Shown here piece after piece: positions 34,994 through 44,249 of a DNA stretch of 64,000 bases. The position numbers were made by a program, and so were the translations under genes. The notes under the pieces were generated by a model that searched no databases, had not been told where the DNA came from, and saw only the letters and a program-made list of their open reading frames with translations. The stretch's first letter is position 1. Each line of letters starts with the position of its first letter. This DNA comes from Segatella copri (GTDB taxonomy: Bacteria > Bacteroidota > Bacteroidia > Bacteroidales > Bacteroidaceae), in contig NZ_JAPDUW010000001.1 of NCBI RefSeq assembly GCF_026015295.1, positions 2,999,501 through 3,063,500 of the forward strand, in the 5' to 3' direction.

Positions 34994-37657
34994 ATGGCAA
35001 ACGATAATAAAGGTCTTACACCGATGATGAGACAGTTTTTCGAGATGAAATCGAAACATCCCGAAGCGCTGCTGCTCTTCCGTTGCGGTGACTTCTACGA
35101 AACTTACTGCGAAGATGCGGTGGAGGCATCCCGTATACTCGGCATTACGCTGACACGACGTAACAATGGCGGTTCTACGGGCACGACTGAGATGGCAGGA
35201 TTCCCTCATCATGCTCTGGATACCTATCTGCCTAAACTCATCAGGGCGGGTAAGCGCGTAGCGGTATGCGACCAGCTGGAAGACCCGAAGAAGAAACGAC
35301 TCGAAATAAAAGGTAAGAAGGGACTGAGCCAGATGGACAAGATGGTGAAGCGAGGTATTACTGAACTCGTTACACCGGGTGTGGCGATGGGAGATAACGT
35401 ACTAAACTACAAGGAGAACAACTTCCTGGCAGCCGTACACTTCGGCAAGACCGCCTGCGGTGTGAGCTTTCTGGATATCTCGACCGGAGAGTTTCTTACC
35501 GGCGAGGGAACCTACGACTATGTAGAAAAACTGATGGGCAACTTCATGCCGAAAGAGGTGCTCTACGACCGCGCCCGAAAGAACGACTTCGAGAAATATT
35601 TCGGCAGCAAATACTGTACCTTCGAGCTGGATGACTGGGTTTTCACCGAACAGACAGCCCTGCAGAAACTCTTGGGACATTTCAAGACAAAATCTCTGAA
35701 AGGTTTCGGCGTAGAGCATCTCAAGAACGGCGTGATAGCCAGTGGTGCCATCATGCAGTATCTCGAGATTACCCAGCATACACAGATTAATCATATCACC
35801 GCCCTTTCACGTATCGAAGAAGATAAGTTCGTGCGTATGGACAGGTTTACCATCCGCAGTCTGGAGCTGGTTGCCCCTATGCAGGAAGACGGTTCTTCTC
35901 TCCTGAATGTCATCGACCGTACGGTAACGGCGATGGGCGGACGTATGCTCAGACGCTGGCTGGTCTTCCCATTGAAAGATGTGAAACCTATCAACGAGCG
36001 TCTCGACATCGTGGAATATTTCTTCAAGGAACCGGAATTCCGTCAGCTTCTCGATGACCAGCTGCATCGCATCAGCGACCTGGAGCGTATCATTTCCAAA
36101 GTAGCCGTGGGTAGAGTTTCGCCTCGCGAAGTGGTTCAGCTGAAGAATGCACTTGAAGCCATCAAGCCTATCAAGGTGGCATGCCAGCATGCTACGAACG
36201 AGGCTCTGAAGCGGGTAGGCGAGCAGCTGAACGTATGCGAGACCCTGAAAGACCGCATCGCCAGGGAAATACAGCCCGATCCGCCACAGCTGGTCAATAA
36301 GGGTGACGTGATAGCTGACGGATTCAATGCCGAACTTGACGACCTTCGTGCCATCAGTCGCCACGGCAAGGATTATCTGCTCAAGATACAGGAAAGGGAG
36401 ATAGAAAAGACAGGAATTTCGAGTCTGAAGGTAGGTTACAATAATGTTTTCGGATACTATCTGGAGGTGAGAAATACCTTTAAGGATAAGGTGCCTGAGG
36501 AGTGGATACGCAAGCAGACGCTGGCTCAGGCAGAGCGTTATATCACCCAGGAACTGAAGGAATATGAGGAAAAGATTCTCGGTGCTGATGAGAAGATTCT
36601 AGTATTGGAAGCACAGCTCTTCAACGAACTGATAGCTGCCATGCAGGAGTATATTCCGCAGATACAGATCAATGCCAACCTCATCGCCCGTATGGACTGT
36701 CTTTTGTCATTTGCAAAGACATCTGATGAGAACCGCTACGTGCGCCCTATCGTCGATGATTCTGAGGTGCTCGACATCAAACAGGGCAGGCATCCGGTGA
36801 TTGAAACCCAACTGCCGCTGGGCGAACGCTATGTACCTAACGATGTGCTGCTCGATACCGAGAAACAGCAGATTATGATGATTACTGGTCCTAACATGGC
36901 TGGTAAATCGGCTCTGCTGCGCCAGACCGCCCTTATCGTGCTCCTGGCACAGGTAGGCTGTTTTGTGCCCGCAGAGAGCGCCCGAGTTGGACTGGTGGAT
37001 AAAATTTTCACACGTGTAGGTGCAAGCGACAATATATCGCTCGGCGAATCGACCTTCATGGTAGAGATGACCGAGGCGGCAAACATTTTGAACAACGTTT
37101 CTCCGCGCTCGCTGGTGCTCTTTGATGAGCTGGGAAGAGGTACTTCTACCTACGATGGTATTTCCATTGCCTGGGCTATCGTGGAATATCTGCACGAACA
37201 TAAGAAGGCGCAGGCACGTACGCTCTTTGCTACCCACTATCATGAGCTCAACGAGATGGAGAAGAACTTCCCTCGCATCAAGAACTTCAATGTGAGTGTG
37301 AGAGAGGTGGACGGAAAGGTAATCTTCCTGCGTAAACTGGAACCGGGAGGCAGTGAGCACTCTTTCGGTATCCATGTGGCAGAGATTGCCGGTATGCCTC
37401 GCAGCATCGTGAACCGTGCCAATGTGATTCTCAAACAGTTGGAGGATGACAATGCCGGGGTTGGCGGTGCCGGTAAACCGAACGTACAGCACATCGATGA
37501 ACCTAAGGATGGTGTGCAGCTCAGTTTCTTCCAGCTCGATGATCCTGTACTGACGCAGATACGTGATGAAATACTCGGGCTGGATGTGAACAATCTCACT
37601 CCGGTAGAGGCATTGAACAAGCTCAATGACATCAAGAAGATTCTACTGGGAAGATAA
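34994..37657 (+). CDS. mutS: DNA mismatch repair protein MutS
   Basis: MutS finds mismatches and starts repair with MutL. The 887 residues carry the N-terminal mismatch-binding domain ([20 protein letters not shown], then RCGDFYETY; the Phe-x-Glu is in GDFYE), the connector and clamp domains, and the ATPase domain with [13 protein letters not shown] (Walker A), [16 protein letters not shown] (Walker B and signature) and FATHYHEL (switch His). The C-terminus has the helix-turn-helix dimer part. No mutL is adjacent. The gene is preceded by the ATPase gene and followed by a terminator. Confidence 0.98.
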   Translation: MANDNKGLTPMMRQFFEMKSKHPEALLLFRCGDFYETYCEDAVEASRILGITLTRRNNGGSTGTTEMAGFPHHALDTYLPKLIRAGKRVAVCDQLEDPKKKRLEIKGKKGLSQMDKMVKRGITELVTPGVAMGDNVLNYKENNFLAAVHFGKTACGVSFLDISTGEFLTGEGTYDYVEKLMGNFMPKEVLYDRARKNDFEKYFGSKYCTFELDDWVFTEQTALQKLLGHFKTKSLKGFGVEHLKNGVIASGAIMQYLEITQHTQINHITALSRIEEDKFVRMDRFTIRSLELVAPMQEDGSSLLNVIDRTVTAMGGRMLRRWLVFPLKDVKPINERLDIVEYFFKEPEFRQLLDDQLHRISDLERIISKVAVGRVSPREVVQLKNALEAIKPIKVACQHATNEALKRVGEQLNVCETLKDRIAREIQPDPPQLVNKGDVIADGFNAELDDLRAISRHGKDYLLKIQEREIEKTGISSLKVGYNNVFGYYLEVRNTFKDKVPEEWIRKQTLAQAERYITQELKEYEEKILGADEKILVLEAQLFNELIAAMQEYIPQIQINANLIARMDCLLSFAKTSDENRYVRPIVDDSEVLDIKQGRHPVIETQLPLGERYVPNDVLLDTEKQQIMMITGPNMAGKSALLRQTALIVLLAQVGCFVPAESARVGLVDKIFTRVGASDNISLGESTFMVEMTEAANILNNVSPRSLVLFDELGRGTSTYDGISIAWAIVEYLHEHKKAQARTLFATHYHELNEMEKNFPRIKNFNVSVREVDGKVIFLRKLEPGGSEHSFGIHVAEIAGMPRSIVNRANVILKQLEDDNAGVGGAGKPNVQHIDEPKDGVQLSFFQLDDPVLTQIRDEILGLDVNNLTPVEALNKLNDIKKILLGR

Positions 37658-37663
37658 AAATAT

Positions 37664-37713
37664 AAATCCCTCCCCGTGGCAGCAGATGCTGTTGCACGAG
37701 GAGGGATTTTTAT
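37664..37713. terminator. Bidirectional terminator between mutS and lgt
   Basis: AAATCCCTCC (37664-37673) pairs with GGAGGGATTT (37700-37709), extended by CGTG/CACG. It is followed by TTTTAT on the plus strand and preceded by ATAAA, so it serves the two converging genes. Confidence 0.8.
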
Positions 37714-37737
37714 AATCTGAAAATAAGTCGTCTAATA

Positions 37738-38601
37738 TTATTTTGCCGCTACGTTCTTTTCTTTCGCTCTCTTTGTGCTGGAAACGATGCTCCATACACC
37801 GGCGATGATGAGCGGAATGCTCAATATCTGTCCCATATCCATAGGCAGACCTGCCTCGAATGCTACCTGAATCTCCTTGGTATATTCGATGAAGAAACGG
37901 AAGGTGAAGATGAGGGTAAGGCAAAGACCGAAATAGAAACCGGTTCCAACGCTCTTAGGACCTCTCTTCTTATAGATGAAGAGGATGATGAGGAAGAAGC
38001 AGAAATATGCCAATGCCTCGTAGAGCTGACCCGGATGGCGTGGATACTGGTCTTCGCGAACGAAGATAAATGCCCAAGGCACATCGGTTACCTTGCCGAT
38101 AATCTCTGAATTCATCAGATTGCCCAAACGGATAAAGGTGGCTGTAATGCCTGAGCAGATACCCATATTATCGAGCACTACCCAGCCGCTCACCTTCATG
38201 TTGCGGCAATAGAGCCAGATGCCGACGAACATGCCGAATACGCCTCCGTGGCTCGCCAGTCCCTCATAACCCGTAAATTTCCAACTGCCGTCTGGCATGT
38301 GGTGGATAGGTATCAGCATCTCGATGAAGTGATCCCACTGGGTGAGGAAATATTCCGGCTGATAGAAGATGCAATGTCCCAAACGGCCACCTATCAGTAC
38401 ACCTAAGAAGATGTAGAGAAACAGTGGGGAGAACTTCTCATCTGAGAGCCCCTGCTGCTTGTAGAGCTTGCTCATGAGCAGATAGCCCAGCAGCAGACCG
38501 ATCATCCAGCAGGTGGAGTAGTAGCGGATGGTCATAGGACCCAGATGAGCCAGGATTGGGTCTGGGTCCCATACGATATAGTTAAGCAGATTTGCTATCA
38601 T
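37738..38601 (-). CDS. lgt: Prolipoprotein diacylglyceryl transferase
   Basis: Lgt attaches diacylglycerol to the lipobox Cys of lipoproteins at the inner membrane, the step the many lipoproteins in this window depend on. The 287-residue protein has about seven membrane segments. Conserved pieces are YSTCWMIGLLLGY, the signature GGRLGHCIFYQPEYF, the catalytic-region YEGLASHGGVFGMFVG and HPGQLYEALAYF. The N-terminal YIVWDPDP is typical for Bacteroidota. It lies 18 bp after ychF and is probably co-transcribed with it. Confidence 0.96.
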   Translation of the reverse strand: MIANLLNYIVWDPDPILAHLGPMTIRYYSTCWMIGLLLGYLLMSKLYKQQGLSDEKFSPLFLYIFLGVLIGGRLGHCIFYQPEYFLTQWDHFIEMLIPIHHMPDGSWKFTGYEGLASHGGVFGMFVGIWLYCRNMKVSGWVVLDNMGICSGITATFIRLGNLMNSEIIGKVTDVPWAFIFVREDQYPRHPGQLYEALAYFCFFLIILFIYKKRGPKSVGTGFYFGLCLTLIFTFRFFIEYTKEIQVAFEAGLPMDMGQILSIPLIIAGVWSIVSSTKRAKEKNVAAK

Positions 38602-38619
38602 AACCGTAGAAGAATAGGA

Positions 38620-39723
38620 TTATACATTGAAGCGGAAGTGCATGATGTCACCATCCTGTACGACGTACTCCTTGCCCTCGATGCCGAGCTTACCAGCCTC
38701 GCGTACTGCAGCCTCAGAGCCATACTTGATATAGTCATCATACTTGATAACCTCTGCACGGATGAATCCCTTCTCGAAGTCGGTATGGATGACGCCGGCA
38801 CACTGAGGGGCCTTCCAGCCCTTGTGATAGGTCCATGCCTTGACCTCCATCTCACCAGCGGTGATGAATGTTTCGAGGTTCAGCAGGGCGTATGCCTTCT
38901 TGATGAGTCGGTTTACGCCGCTCTCTTCCAGTCCGAGTTCTTCGAGGAACATCAGTTTGTCCTCGTAGGTTTCGAGCGATGCGATGTCTTCCTCTGTCTT
39001 AGCAGCGATGACCATGCACTCAGCACCTTCTTCCTTGGCGATTTCCTCTACCTTCTTGCTATACTCGTTGCCGGTCTTGGCAGAAGCCTCGTCAACATTG
39101 GCTACGTAGAGCACAGGCTTGGTAGTGAGGAGGAAGAGGTCGTGAGCCACCTTCTGCTCTTCCTTGGTTTCGAAAGTAACGCCACGAGCATTCTTTCCCT
39201 GCTCCAGAACAGCCTTGTAAGCCTCCAGAACGGTAACCATCGTCTTAGCATCCTTGTTGCCTGCTGCAGCAGTCTTCTTCTGCTTGGTGAGCTGAGATTC
39301 GATAGTTTCCAGGTCCTTGAGCTGCAACTCTGTATCGATGACGCTCTTATCCTCCAAAGGATCAACCTTAGCGCCACCCTCGCGAACGATGTTGTCATCG
39401 TCGAAGCAGCGGATTACGTGGATGATAGCATCGCACTCACGGATATTTCCCAAGAATTTATTACCAAGACCTTCGCCCTTGCTGGCACCCTTTACGAGAC
39501 CTGCGATATCCACGATTTCGCAAGTAGCTGGGACGATGCGTCCTGGGTGAACAATCTCTGCCAACTTGTTGAGTCGCTCATCTGGTACGGTGATGACGCC
39601 CAAGTTTGGTTCGATAGTACAGAAAGGGAAGTTAGCTGCCTGTGCCTTTGCACTAGACAGACAGTTGAACAGTGTAGACTTACCCACGTTTGGGAGGCCT
39701 ACAATACCACATTTTAATGCCAT
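38620..39723 (-). CDS. ychF: Redox-regulated Obg-family ATPase YchF
   Basis: YchF (OLA1) is a translation-linked P-loop NTPase that prefers ATP. The 367 residues carry [15 protein letters not shown] (G1), the N-terminal pattern [27 protein letters not shown] (G3), the coiled-coil insert (about 125-190) and the C-terminal TGS-like domain that ends in [12 protein letters not shown]. The plus strand opposite is open for 390 codons; this mirrors the codon bias and is not a gene. A -7 box TACCTTTG lies at 39753-39760 on the minus strand. Confidence 0.97.
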   Translation of the reverse strand: MALKCGIVGLPNVGKSTLFNCLSSAKAQAANFPFCTIEPNLGVITVPDERLNKLAEIVHPGRIVPATCEIVDIAGLVKGASKGEGLGNKFLGNIRECDAIIHVIRCFDDDNIVREGGAKVDPLEDKSVIDTELQLKDLETIESQLTKQKKTAAAGNKDAKTMVTVLEAYKAVLEQGKNARGVTFETKEEQKVAHDLFLLTTKPVLYVANVDEASAKTGNEYSKKVEEIAKEEGAECMVIAAKTEEDIASLETYEDKLMFLEELGLEESGVNRLIKKAYALLNLETFITAGEMEVKAWTYHKGWKAPQCAGVIHTDFEKGFIRAEVIKYDDYIKYGSEAAVREAGKLGIEGKEYVVQDGDIMHFRFNV

Positions 39724-39752
39724 TTTATCTTTAAACGTTTAAATATTTGGTG

Positions 39753-39760
39753 CAAAGGTA
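39753..39760 (-). promoter_or_regulatory. -7 element TACCTTTG of ychF-lgt
   Basis: CAAAGGTA on the plus strand reads TACCTTTG on the minus strand, 30 bp upstream of the ychF ATG. Confidence 0.6.
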
Positions 39761-39804
39761 CACATTATAAATGAAAGATACGAAGAAATCGTTGAAAATT
39801 AACT

Positions 39805-39840
39805 AAAAAAGGCATCCACAGCCCCCGTGGATGCCTTTAT
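39805..39840 (-). terminator. Terminator of the unknown exported pair
   Basis: GGCATCCAC (39811-39819) and GTGGATGCC (39827-39835) form a 9-bp GC-rich stem, followed on the minus strand by a TTTTTT run. It lies 11 bp past the stop of the unknown 736-residue protein. Confidence 0.8.
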
Positions 39841-39850
39841 GATAGCATTT

Positions 39851-42061
39851 TTAGAGATTCTTTTCGAATTGCTTCAATACATCGCATCTGGTGGTGTAGC
39901 TATCTACGATTTCCGGATGCTGATGGCTGAACTGGCTCCATTCCATCATAGCCTGATATTGAGCGGATTGTGGCTGTAGAAGCTTCTGCTCTTTCCAGTT
40001 GGCATCATAGGTAATCTTAAACCATGGGTCAATACCAATGGATGAGAGGGCATAGAGCGAATGATAGCGAAGCGTGAGATTGCTGCTTTGCTTGCTTATC
40101 TTGAGATAGTCTTGAGCGATAGCTGCGAAATCGGCTTCGCCTGTGCGGGCACTATCGGCTACACTCTTGCCATAATGGGTAAGATACCAGCAGTCGCCAT
40201 AGCAGGATGCCTGGTAATAGCGGATGGCAAGCTCATAGGCAAGCTTCTCCCTGGCTTCGCCTTCACGAGCCACATTGTATTGGCTGATGAGCTGGTTCAT
40301 CTCCTGGCAGAATTTCCACTTCGGGTTCTCCTTCAGGTGGGCATAACTGCCCTGGATGCTCCACATATCCGAATCATTCACCTTCTGGTGGTTGAACCAG
40401 TAAGGTACGGAGTAGCTTCGCTTTTCGGCGTAGAAACTGATGGCCTGGTTGTTGATGAACTTCAGGGATACATCTTTCTGCCAGCAGGCAGCTTCGCCAA
40501 AGTTTCCCTCGGCAAGATACTTGGTGCCTATCATATCCTTGAAGAAATCGGCACTGCGATAGAGCGACTGGCATACGTATTGCTCGAAGGTATCCTGATG
40601 AGAAGATGTGATGAAGCGATAGTAATCAGCAAGCTGCTGCGCAGAGAGTGAGTCGAGACGAATGGCGTATTCTGATGAATAAAGATAACGGCTGATGTAT
40701 TCTTCATCCTGTTGATCCTTGTAGAAGGTTCGCATGTAGGCATCCATCATGCCATACATCGCAGTGGCCATGCTTTCGTAATTTCTGCCAGCTTCCTGCC
40801 TGCCTTCCTTTTTTGCCTTGTCTGCCATTGTCTTGAACCGGTTGTACAGGGCGCGGTAAGCTACACGCTCCATTACCTCTATATAATGAATGTCGGGATT
40901 GGTGAAATCATCCTTTTTCGGGTATTCTCCCTTCGCTTTTTGGCTTTCTCCCTTTGCCATCTCGTTGAGCCATTTGAATTCACCGACCAGATATTGTGGG
41001 TAATCGCTATCCACCTGTGTGTTTCGGGTAGAAACCAGGAGGCGGATGGCTCTTGCATTATTCTTCATTCGCTGTGTTCCATCCAGGGCGATAGCTTCAT
41101 TAATCTCCTTCCATGCTTCCTGCTGATATCCATAGAGATAATGGAGCATGGCGGTGGCAGAGTGCCACAGGCAAGGATTCTGCGTCTTGTTTTCGGCGAT
41201 GACCTTATTGGCGAAAGTGATGAAGCTGAGGGCCTCTTTCTGATAGATAACCTTGGCGCCTATTTGCTCAATCCACTCTTTATCTATCTGTTCTTTGGAG
41301 CGGCTGTCTATCGTCTGCTGACAGTTGTTTACGAAATCCTGCACCAGATAGGTGAGCATTGCCGAGTTCGGATTCTTGAGATAAATGCTCTGGATGCCTG
41401 CAAGATTGCGATAGTTTCGGGCGAGCACTCTGATGCTTGCCATATCTCCCTGCTCGGCATAGATTTCGAGTGCCTGGTGATGTTTCCCTGTTTTCCACAA
41501 GGCTCGGGCATAAATGTTGCGCATCGCCTCTCGCCATGGTGATTTCGGAAGTCGGGAGGCAATGGCATTCCAATATGTGATGTTCTGCTGGTGGAATCCC
41601 TTCATCATGTTGGTACGCATGCGGAGCAAGGCGTATTGGCTCTTGAGTTGGGTGCCTTTATAAATTTTGGCGGCATTGTTGAGCCGGGTCAGCGATTGCT
41701 GAATCTGTAGCCGTTCTTGTTTCGAGGCGTAGTTCCAGGCATTGGGATTCAACTTCTCGCAGGCATCCAGGTAGGCATTCAGATTTCTTAAGTAAGAAAG
41801 CATTCCTGCATCCTTCTTGCTTTGGGCTACTTTCTGAATATCCTCCTTGTTCCATCTGTAGAAAGATAAGTTGATGGAGGATGTATTGCCGGCATATTTC
41901 TGCCAGTAGCTGGCGATATCGTAGAGATATGCTGGCGAAGTCTGGTCGCGGTTGAACACGCTGAACATATAGTAGTTATGATCAGAGTATTCGGCAACGC
42001 AGGCGTTGGCGTGGGTGCTAAATGCTGCTGCCATCACTCCTATGATTAAAAATCTTTTCAT
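39851..42061 (-). CDS. Exported alpha-helical repeat protein of unknown function
   Basis: About 736 residues from the ATG at 42061, which gives a signal peptide (IIGVMAAAFSTHANA). The frame open to 42136 has a Ser/Thr-rich non-signal start and is not used. The mature part has many short helical pairs (WKTGKHHQALEIYAEQGDMA; AIRLDSLSAQQLADYYRF; YELAIRYYQASCYGDCWYL), resembling TPR or solenoid folds. No family was recognised. It overlaps the gene before it by 44 bp in a different frame, so the two are translationally tied. Confidence 0.65.
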   Translation of the reverse strand: MKRFLIIGVMAAAFSTHANACVAEYSDHNYYMFSVFNRDQTSPAYLYDIASYWQKYAGNTSSINLSFYRWNKEDIQKVAQSKKDAGMLSYLRNLNAYLDACEKLNPNAWNYASKQERLQIQQSLTRLNNAAKIYKGTQLKSQYALLRMRTNMMKGFHQQNITYWNAIASRLPKSPWREAMRNIYARALWKTGKHHQALEIYAEQGDMASIRVLARNYRNLAGIQSIYLKNPNSAMLTYLVQDFVNNCQQTIDSRSKEQIDKEWIEQIGAKVIYQKEALSFITFANKVIAENKTQNPCLWHSATAMLHYLYGYQQEAWKEINEAIALDGTQRMKNNARAIRLLVSTRNTQVDSDYPQYLVGEFKWLNEMAKGESQKAKGEYPKKDDFTNPDIHYIEVMERVAYRALYNRFKTMADKAKKEGRQEAGRNYESMATAMYGMMDAYMRTFYKDQQDEEYISRYLYSSEYAIRLDSLSAQQLADYYRFITSSHQDTFEQYVCQSLYRSADFFKDMIGTKYLAEGNFGEAACWQKDVSLKFINNQAISFYAEKRSYSVPYWFNHQKVNDSDMWSIQGSYAHLKENPKWKFCQEMNQLISQYNVAREGEAREKLAYELAIRYYQASCYGDCWYLTHYGKSVADSARTGEADFAAIAQDYLKISKQSSNLTLRYHSLYALSSIGIDPWFKITYDANWKEQKLLQPQSAQYQAMMEWSQFSHQHPEIVDSYTTRCDVLKQFEKNL

Positions 42062-43088
42062 AATCTTCTGAGTTAAATCGTTTGATATTATCGGTGTTGA
42101 GGTCGAAGAGAATGACCTCGTTGTTGATGTCGTCATTCTGGTGATTGATGCTTCTGACGGCTTCCATGATGTCGCTCATCTCGGGCTTTCTTACCACGAT
42201 GCTATCGCCTGGCAAAACAGGGAAGTCATCATCTGCATGCATGATGCCTACGAACTTTCCTTCTCTGAAGAGGATGCGCCAACTGAAGAGCGGATAGGCG
42301 GCAGAGAGCGGCAACGGATAACTGCCCAGATGCTGGATGTAAGGAACTACATCCTTCATGTCGAGTATCGGCTTTTGGCAGCTTAGCTGTTTTACATCGC
42401 CTGTATTATACATCATCAGGATGCCTCTATCCACAGGGGGTGGAGTCATCGAGAGCTGGTGTAACCGTATGGTGGCAGACAGCTTTATCTTCTTGGCTTT
42501 GGCTTTCTCCTTTAAATAATGGAGGAATTCAAAATAGGCTTCTTGCGTTGATGCTGTCCAGTCGCAGTCTATCTGAATCTCTTTTACGTTCTCGATGTCA
42601 TTGGCTTCGTTCATCTGAAGGATGCGGTTCAGAATCTTATCTGCGAGTTGCCGGGGTGTTTCATCTGAAGATTTCCTGTCCGACTTGTCGCTGCTGATAG
42701 GATTCGTCTTGTTTTTTGCTTTAAAACAGTCGTTCACGATATAGACAACGGGGATAATCTCCATTCCTTTCGGCATCAGAGATTCTTTCTCCTTTTCTTC
42801 GGCTGTCATATTCTCTTCGTTTGTATCAAATTGCAGGGTAGCATTGGGCATGATTTCTCCATCAGCATCCCTTACCACATCAAAGAATCTAACGTAGAGT
42901 CGCTTGATATGGTGTTTCTGGATGAAGTTCATCTTGCTGCTGTCCATCTGCCATGTTGTACTCCAATAGTAGGCGGAGCGCAGGGTTTCTGCTGCTTTAT
43001 CTTGTGAACAGGAAATCTGACAGATGCAGGTGAATAATGCTGTCAGCAAGGATATTGATGTAAGATTATTCCATATTCTTCTCATCAT
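42018..43088 (-). CDS. Lipoprotein with a possible TIM-barrel domain, unknown function
   Basis: A 356-residue protein with a lipoprotein-like N-terminus (LTALFTCICQISCSQD). The rest has alternating strands and helices with NVKEIQIDCDWTASTQEAYF, KIKLSATIRLHQL, VDRGILMMYNTGD and ILFREGKFVGIMHADDD. This is a glycosidase-like barrel pattern, but catalytic residues cannot be fixed. It is the first gene of a pair, with a -7 box TATCTTTG at 43106-43113 on the minus strand, and its stop is inside the next gene. The pair may handle one surface task. Confidence 0.6.
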   Translation of the reverse strand: MMRRIWNNLTSISLLTALFTCICQISCSQDKAAETLRSAYYWSTTWQMDSSKMNFIQKHHIKRLYVRFFDVVRDADGEIMPNATLQFDTNEENMTAEEKEKESLMPKGMEIIPVVYIVNDCFKAKNKTNPISSDKSDRKSSDETPRQLADKILNRILQMNEANDIENVKEIQIDCDWTASTQEAYFEFLHYLKEKAKAKKIKLSATIRLHQLSMTPPPVDRGILMMYNTGDVKQLSCQKPILDMKDVVPYIQHLGSYPLPLSAAYPLFSWRILFREGKFVGIMHADDDFPVLPGDSIVVRKPEMSDIMEAVRSINHQNDDINNEVILFDLNTDNIKRFNSEDYEKIFNHRSDGSSI

Positions 43089-43105
43089 CTATAGCGTTTT
43101 GTCGG

Positions 43106-43113
43106 CAAAGATA
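43106..43113 (-). promoter_or_regulatory. -7 element TATCTTTG of the unknown exported pair
   Basis: CAAAGATA on the plus strand reads TATCTTTG on the minus strand, 18 bp from the start codon. Confidence 0.6.
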
Positions 43114-43159
43114 GATATTTCCTGGCGAATGTGGAAAAAACGAGATGTAAATAAAGTTA

Positions 43160-43211
43160 AAAAGGTCTCACGTCATATTCCCTACATTGGGAAGACAACA
43201 TGAGACCTTTT
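43160..43211 (-). terminator. Terminator of the desulfoferrodoxin gene
   Basis: AAAAGGTCTCA (43160-43170) and TGAGACCTTTT (43201-43211) pair perfectly, with an inner TTCCC/GGGAA stem. On the minus strand it follows the desulfoferrodoxin stop by 17 bp. Confidence 0.75.
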
Positions 43212-43227
43212 GTTGGTATGATGGTAT

Positions 43228-43617
43228 TTATCCTTCGATTACTCCTTTCCACAACCCGTGAAGATTGCAGTATTCTCGAGCCGTAACATCCTTGGCTTCT
43301 GCGTTGGTCAGGAAGATAGCCTCTGGCTTTTCGCCTGGCTTCAACTCATGACGAAGCACATCGGTAGGGGTGAGCAATTCTATCCATTGGATGTAATGCT
43401 CTGGTAGCATCGGATGCTCCACACTTCCTACTGTTACGCGATAGCCGCCCTCAATAGGTTCTATCACAGGCACGTGCTTCTCTTTGGCGCCATCACTGGT
43501 GTTTTCCTTCATCAGCTTCATCGGCTCGCCACAGCAACTGAGCACGGCTCCTGGGTTTACAACTTCTACTACATTGCCACAAATCTGGCAGCGGTAGATT
43601 TCTCTAACTTTTGTCAT
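43228..43617 (-). CDS. Desulfoferrodoxin (2Fe superoxide reductase)
   Basis: About 129 residues from the ATG at 43617, which has a strong AGGAGG-type ribosome site; the longer frame to 43671 is rejected. The N-terminal desulforedoxin-like centre has Cys in YRCQICGN and SCCGEPM. The superoxide-reducing iron site has [19 protein letters not shown] and EYCNLHG, giving the His4-Cys ligands. It reduces superoxide to peroxide without making oxygen, a typical defence in anaerobes. Rubredoxin, its usual electron donor, is encoded 106 bp upstream on the same strand. Confidence 0.93.
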   Translation of the reverse strand: MTKVREIYRCQICGNVVEVVNPGAVLSCCGEPMKLMKENTSDGAKEKHVPVIEPIEGGYRVTVGSVEHPMLPEHYIQWIELLTPTDVLRHELKPGEKPEAIFLTNAEAKDVTAREYCNLHGLWKGVIEG

Positions 43618-43723
43618 AATGGTTCCTCCTATTATTTTATGAATGTGTTGCCTGAATATCAGGCATTTCATTCAGATGATTCCTTTGTGAGGATATCCTT
43701 CGCGTGATTCCTCCAAAAGAGCC

Positions 43724-43888
43724 TTATTCCTCTACAGGGCTGAAATCTTCCTTGCCTACTCCGCAAAGAGGGCAAACCCAATCATCTGGGATGTCTTCGA
43801 ATGCTGTACCTGGAGCGATGCCGCCCTCTGGATCACCTACTTCTGGATCATAAATCCAACCACATACGTCGCAAACATATTTCTTCAT
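43724..43888 (-). CDS. Rubredoxin
   Basis: A 54-residue rubredoxin. Translation gives [20 protein letters not shown], then an acidic middle and [15 protein letters not shown]. The two CxxCG motifs bind one iron in a Cys4 site. It carries electrons in the cytosol, here probably to desulfoferrodoxin, whose gene lies 106 bp downstream. Start and stop frame is 55 codons exactly. It has its own consensus promoter at 43981-44012, so the pair is probably one oxidative-stress unit. Confidence 0.95.
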   Translation of the reverse strand: MKKYVCDVCGWIYDPEVGDPEGGIAPGTAFEDIPDDWVCPLCGVGKEDFSPVEE

Positions 43889-43980
43889 AATGTTCCTTTC
43901 TTTCTTAATTTGATTGATTAGTGTTATCTATTCACTTTTAATCAGACAGGTGCGTTTGCATATCTTTCTGATTTACAATG

Positions 43981-44012
43981 CAAATATACACTTTATTTCT
44001 GTAAGAACCAAA
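43981..44012 (-). promoter_or_regulatory. Promoter of rubredoxin-desulfoferrodoxin
   Basis: On the minus strand TTTG (44009-44012), a 20-bp spacer and TATATTTG (43981-43988) match the Bacteroidota consensus. The leader before rubredoxin would be about 85 nt. Confidence 0.75.
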
Positions 44013-44134
44013 TAAATTTGAAAATATTATAATTTTATTATCCTTTTTAATCTAAATAAACAAAGATTTCTAGATGTACTTGTGAATAAAGGAGTTATTT
44101 GTCTTTTTAGTAGTGTTTTGATAGAAGATTTGAC

Positions 44135-44150
44135 TGTTTCATGTGAAACA
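44135..44150. promoter_or_regulatory. parS-like ParB-binding site (15 of 16)
   Basis: TGTTTCATGTGAAACA is the bacterial parS consensus TGTTTCACGTGAAACA with one change in the centre. It lies in the spacer next to the polA terminator. Confidence 0.75.
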
Positions 44151-44163
44151 TCTCGAAAAAGAA

Positions 44164-44200
44164 AAGCTCGCAAGATGATTGTTTGGTATCTTGCGAGCTT
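44164..44200 (-). terminator. Terminator of polA
   Basis: AAGCTCGCAAGA (44164-44175) and TCTTGCGAGCTT (44189-44200) pair perfectly over 12 bp. The minus strand continues with TTCTTTTTC. Confidence 0.8.
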
Positions 44201-44249
44201 CTTTTTATTTAAGTTGCCTTGCGGTTTCTGCGGTCACTTTCTGGTTTTT

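Noticed and set aside
38545..39717. 390-codon frame antisense to ychF
   Set aside because: YchF on the other strand is certain; the long antisense frame follows from its codon bias.
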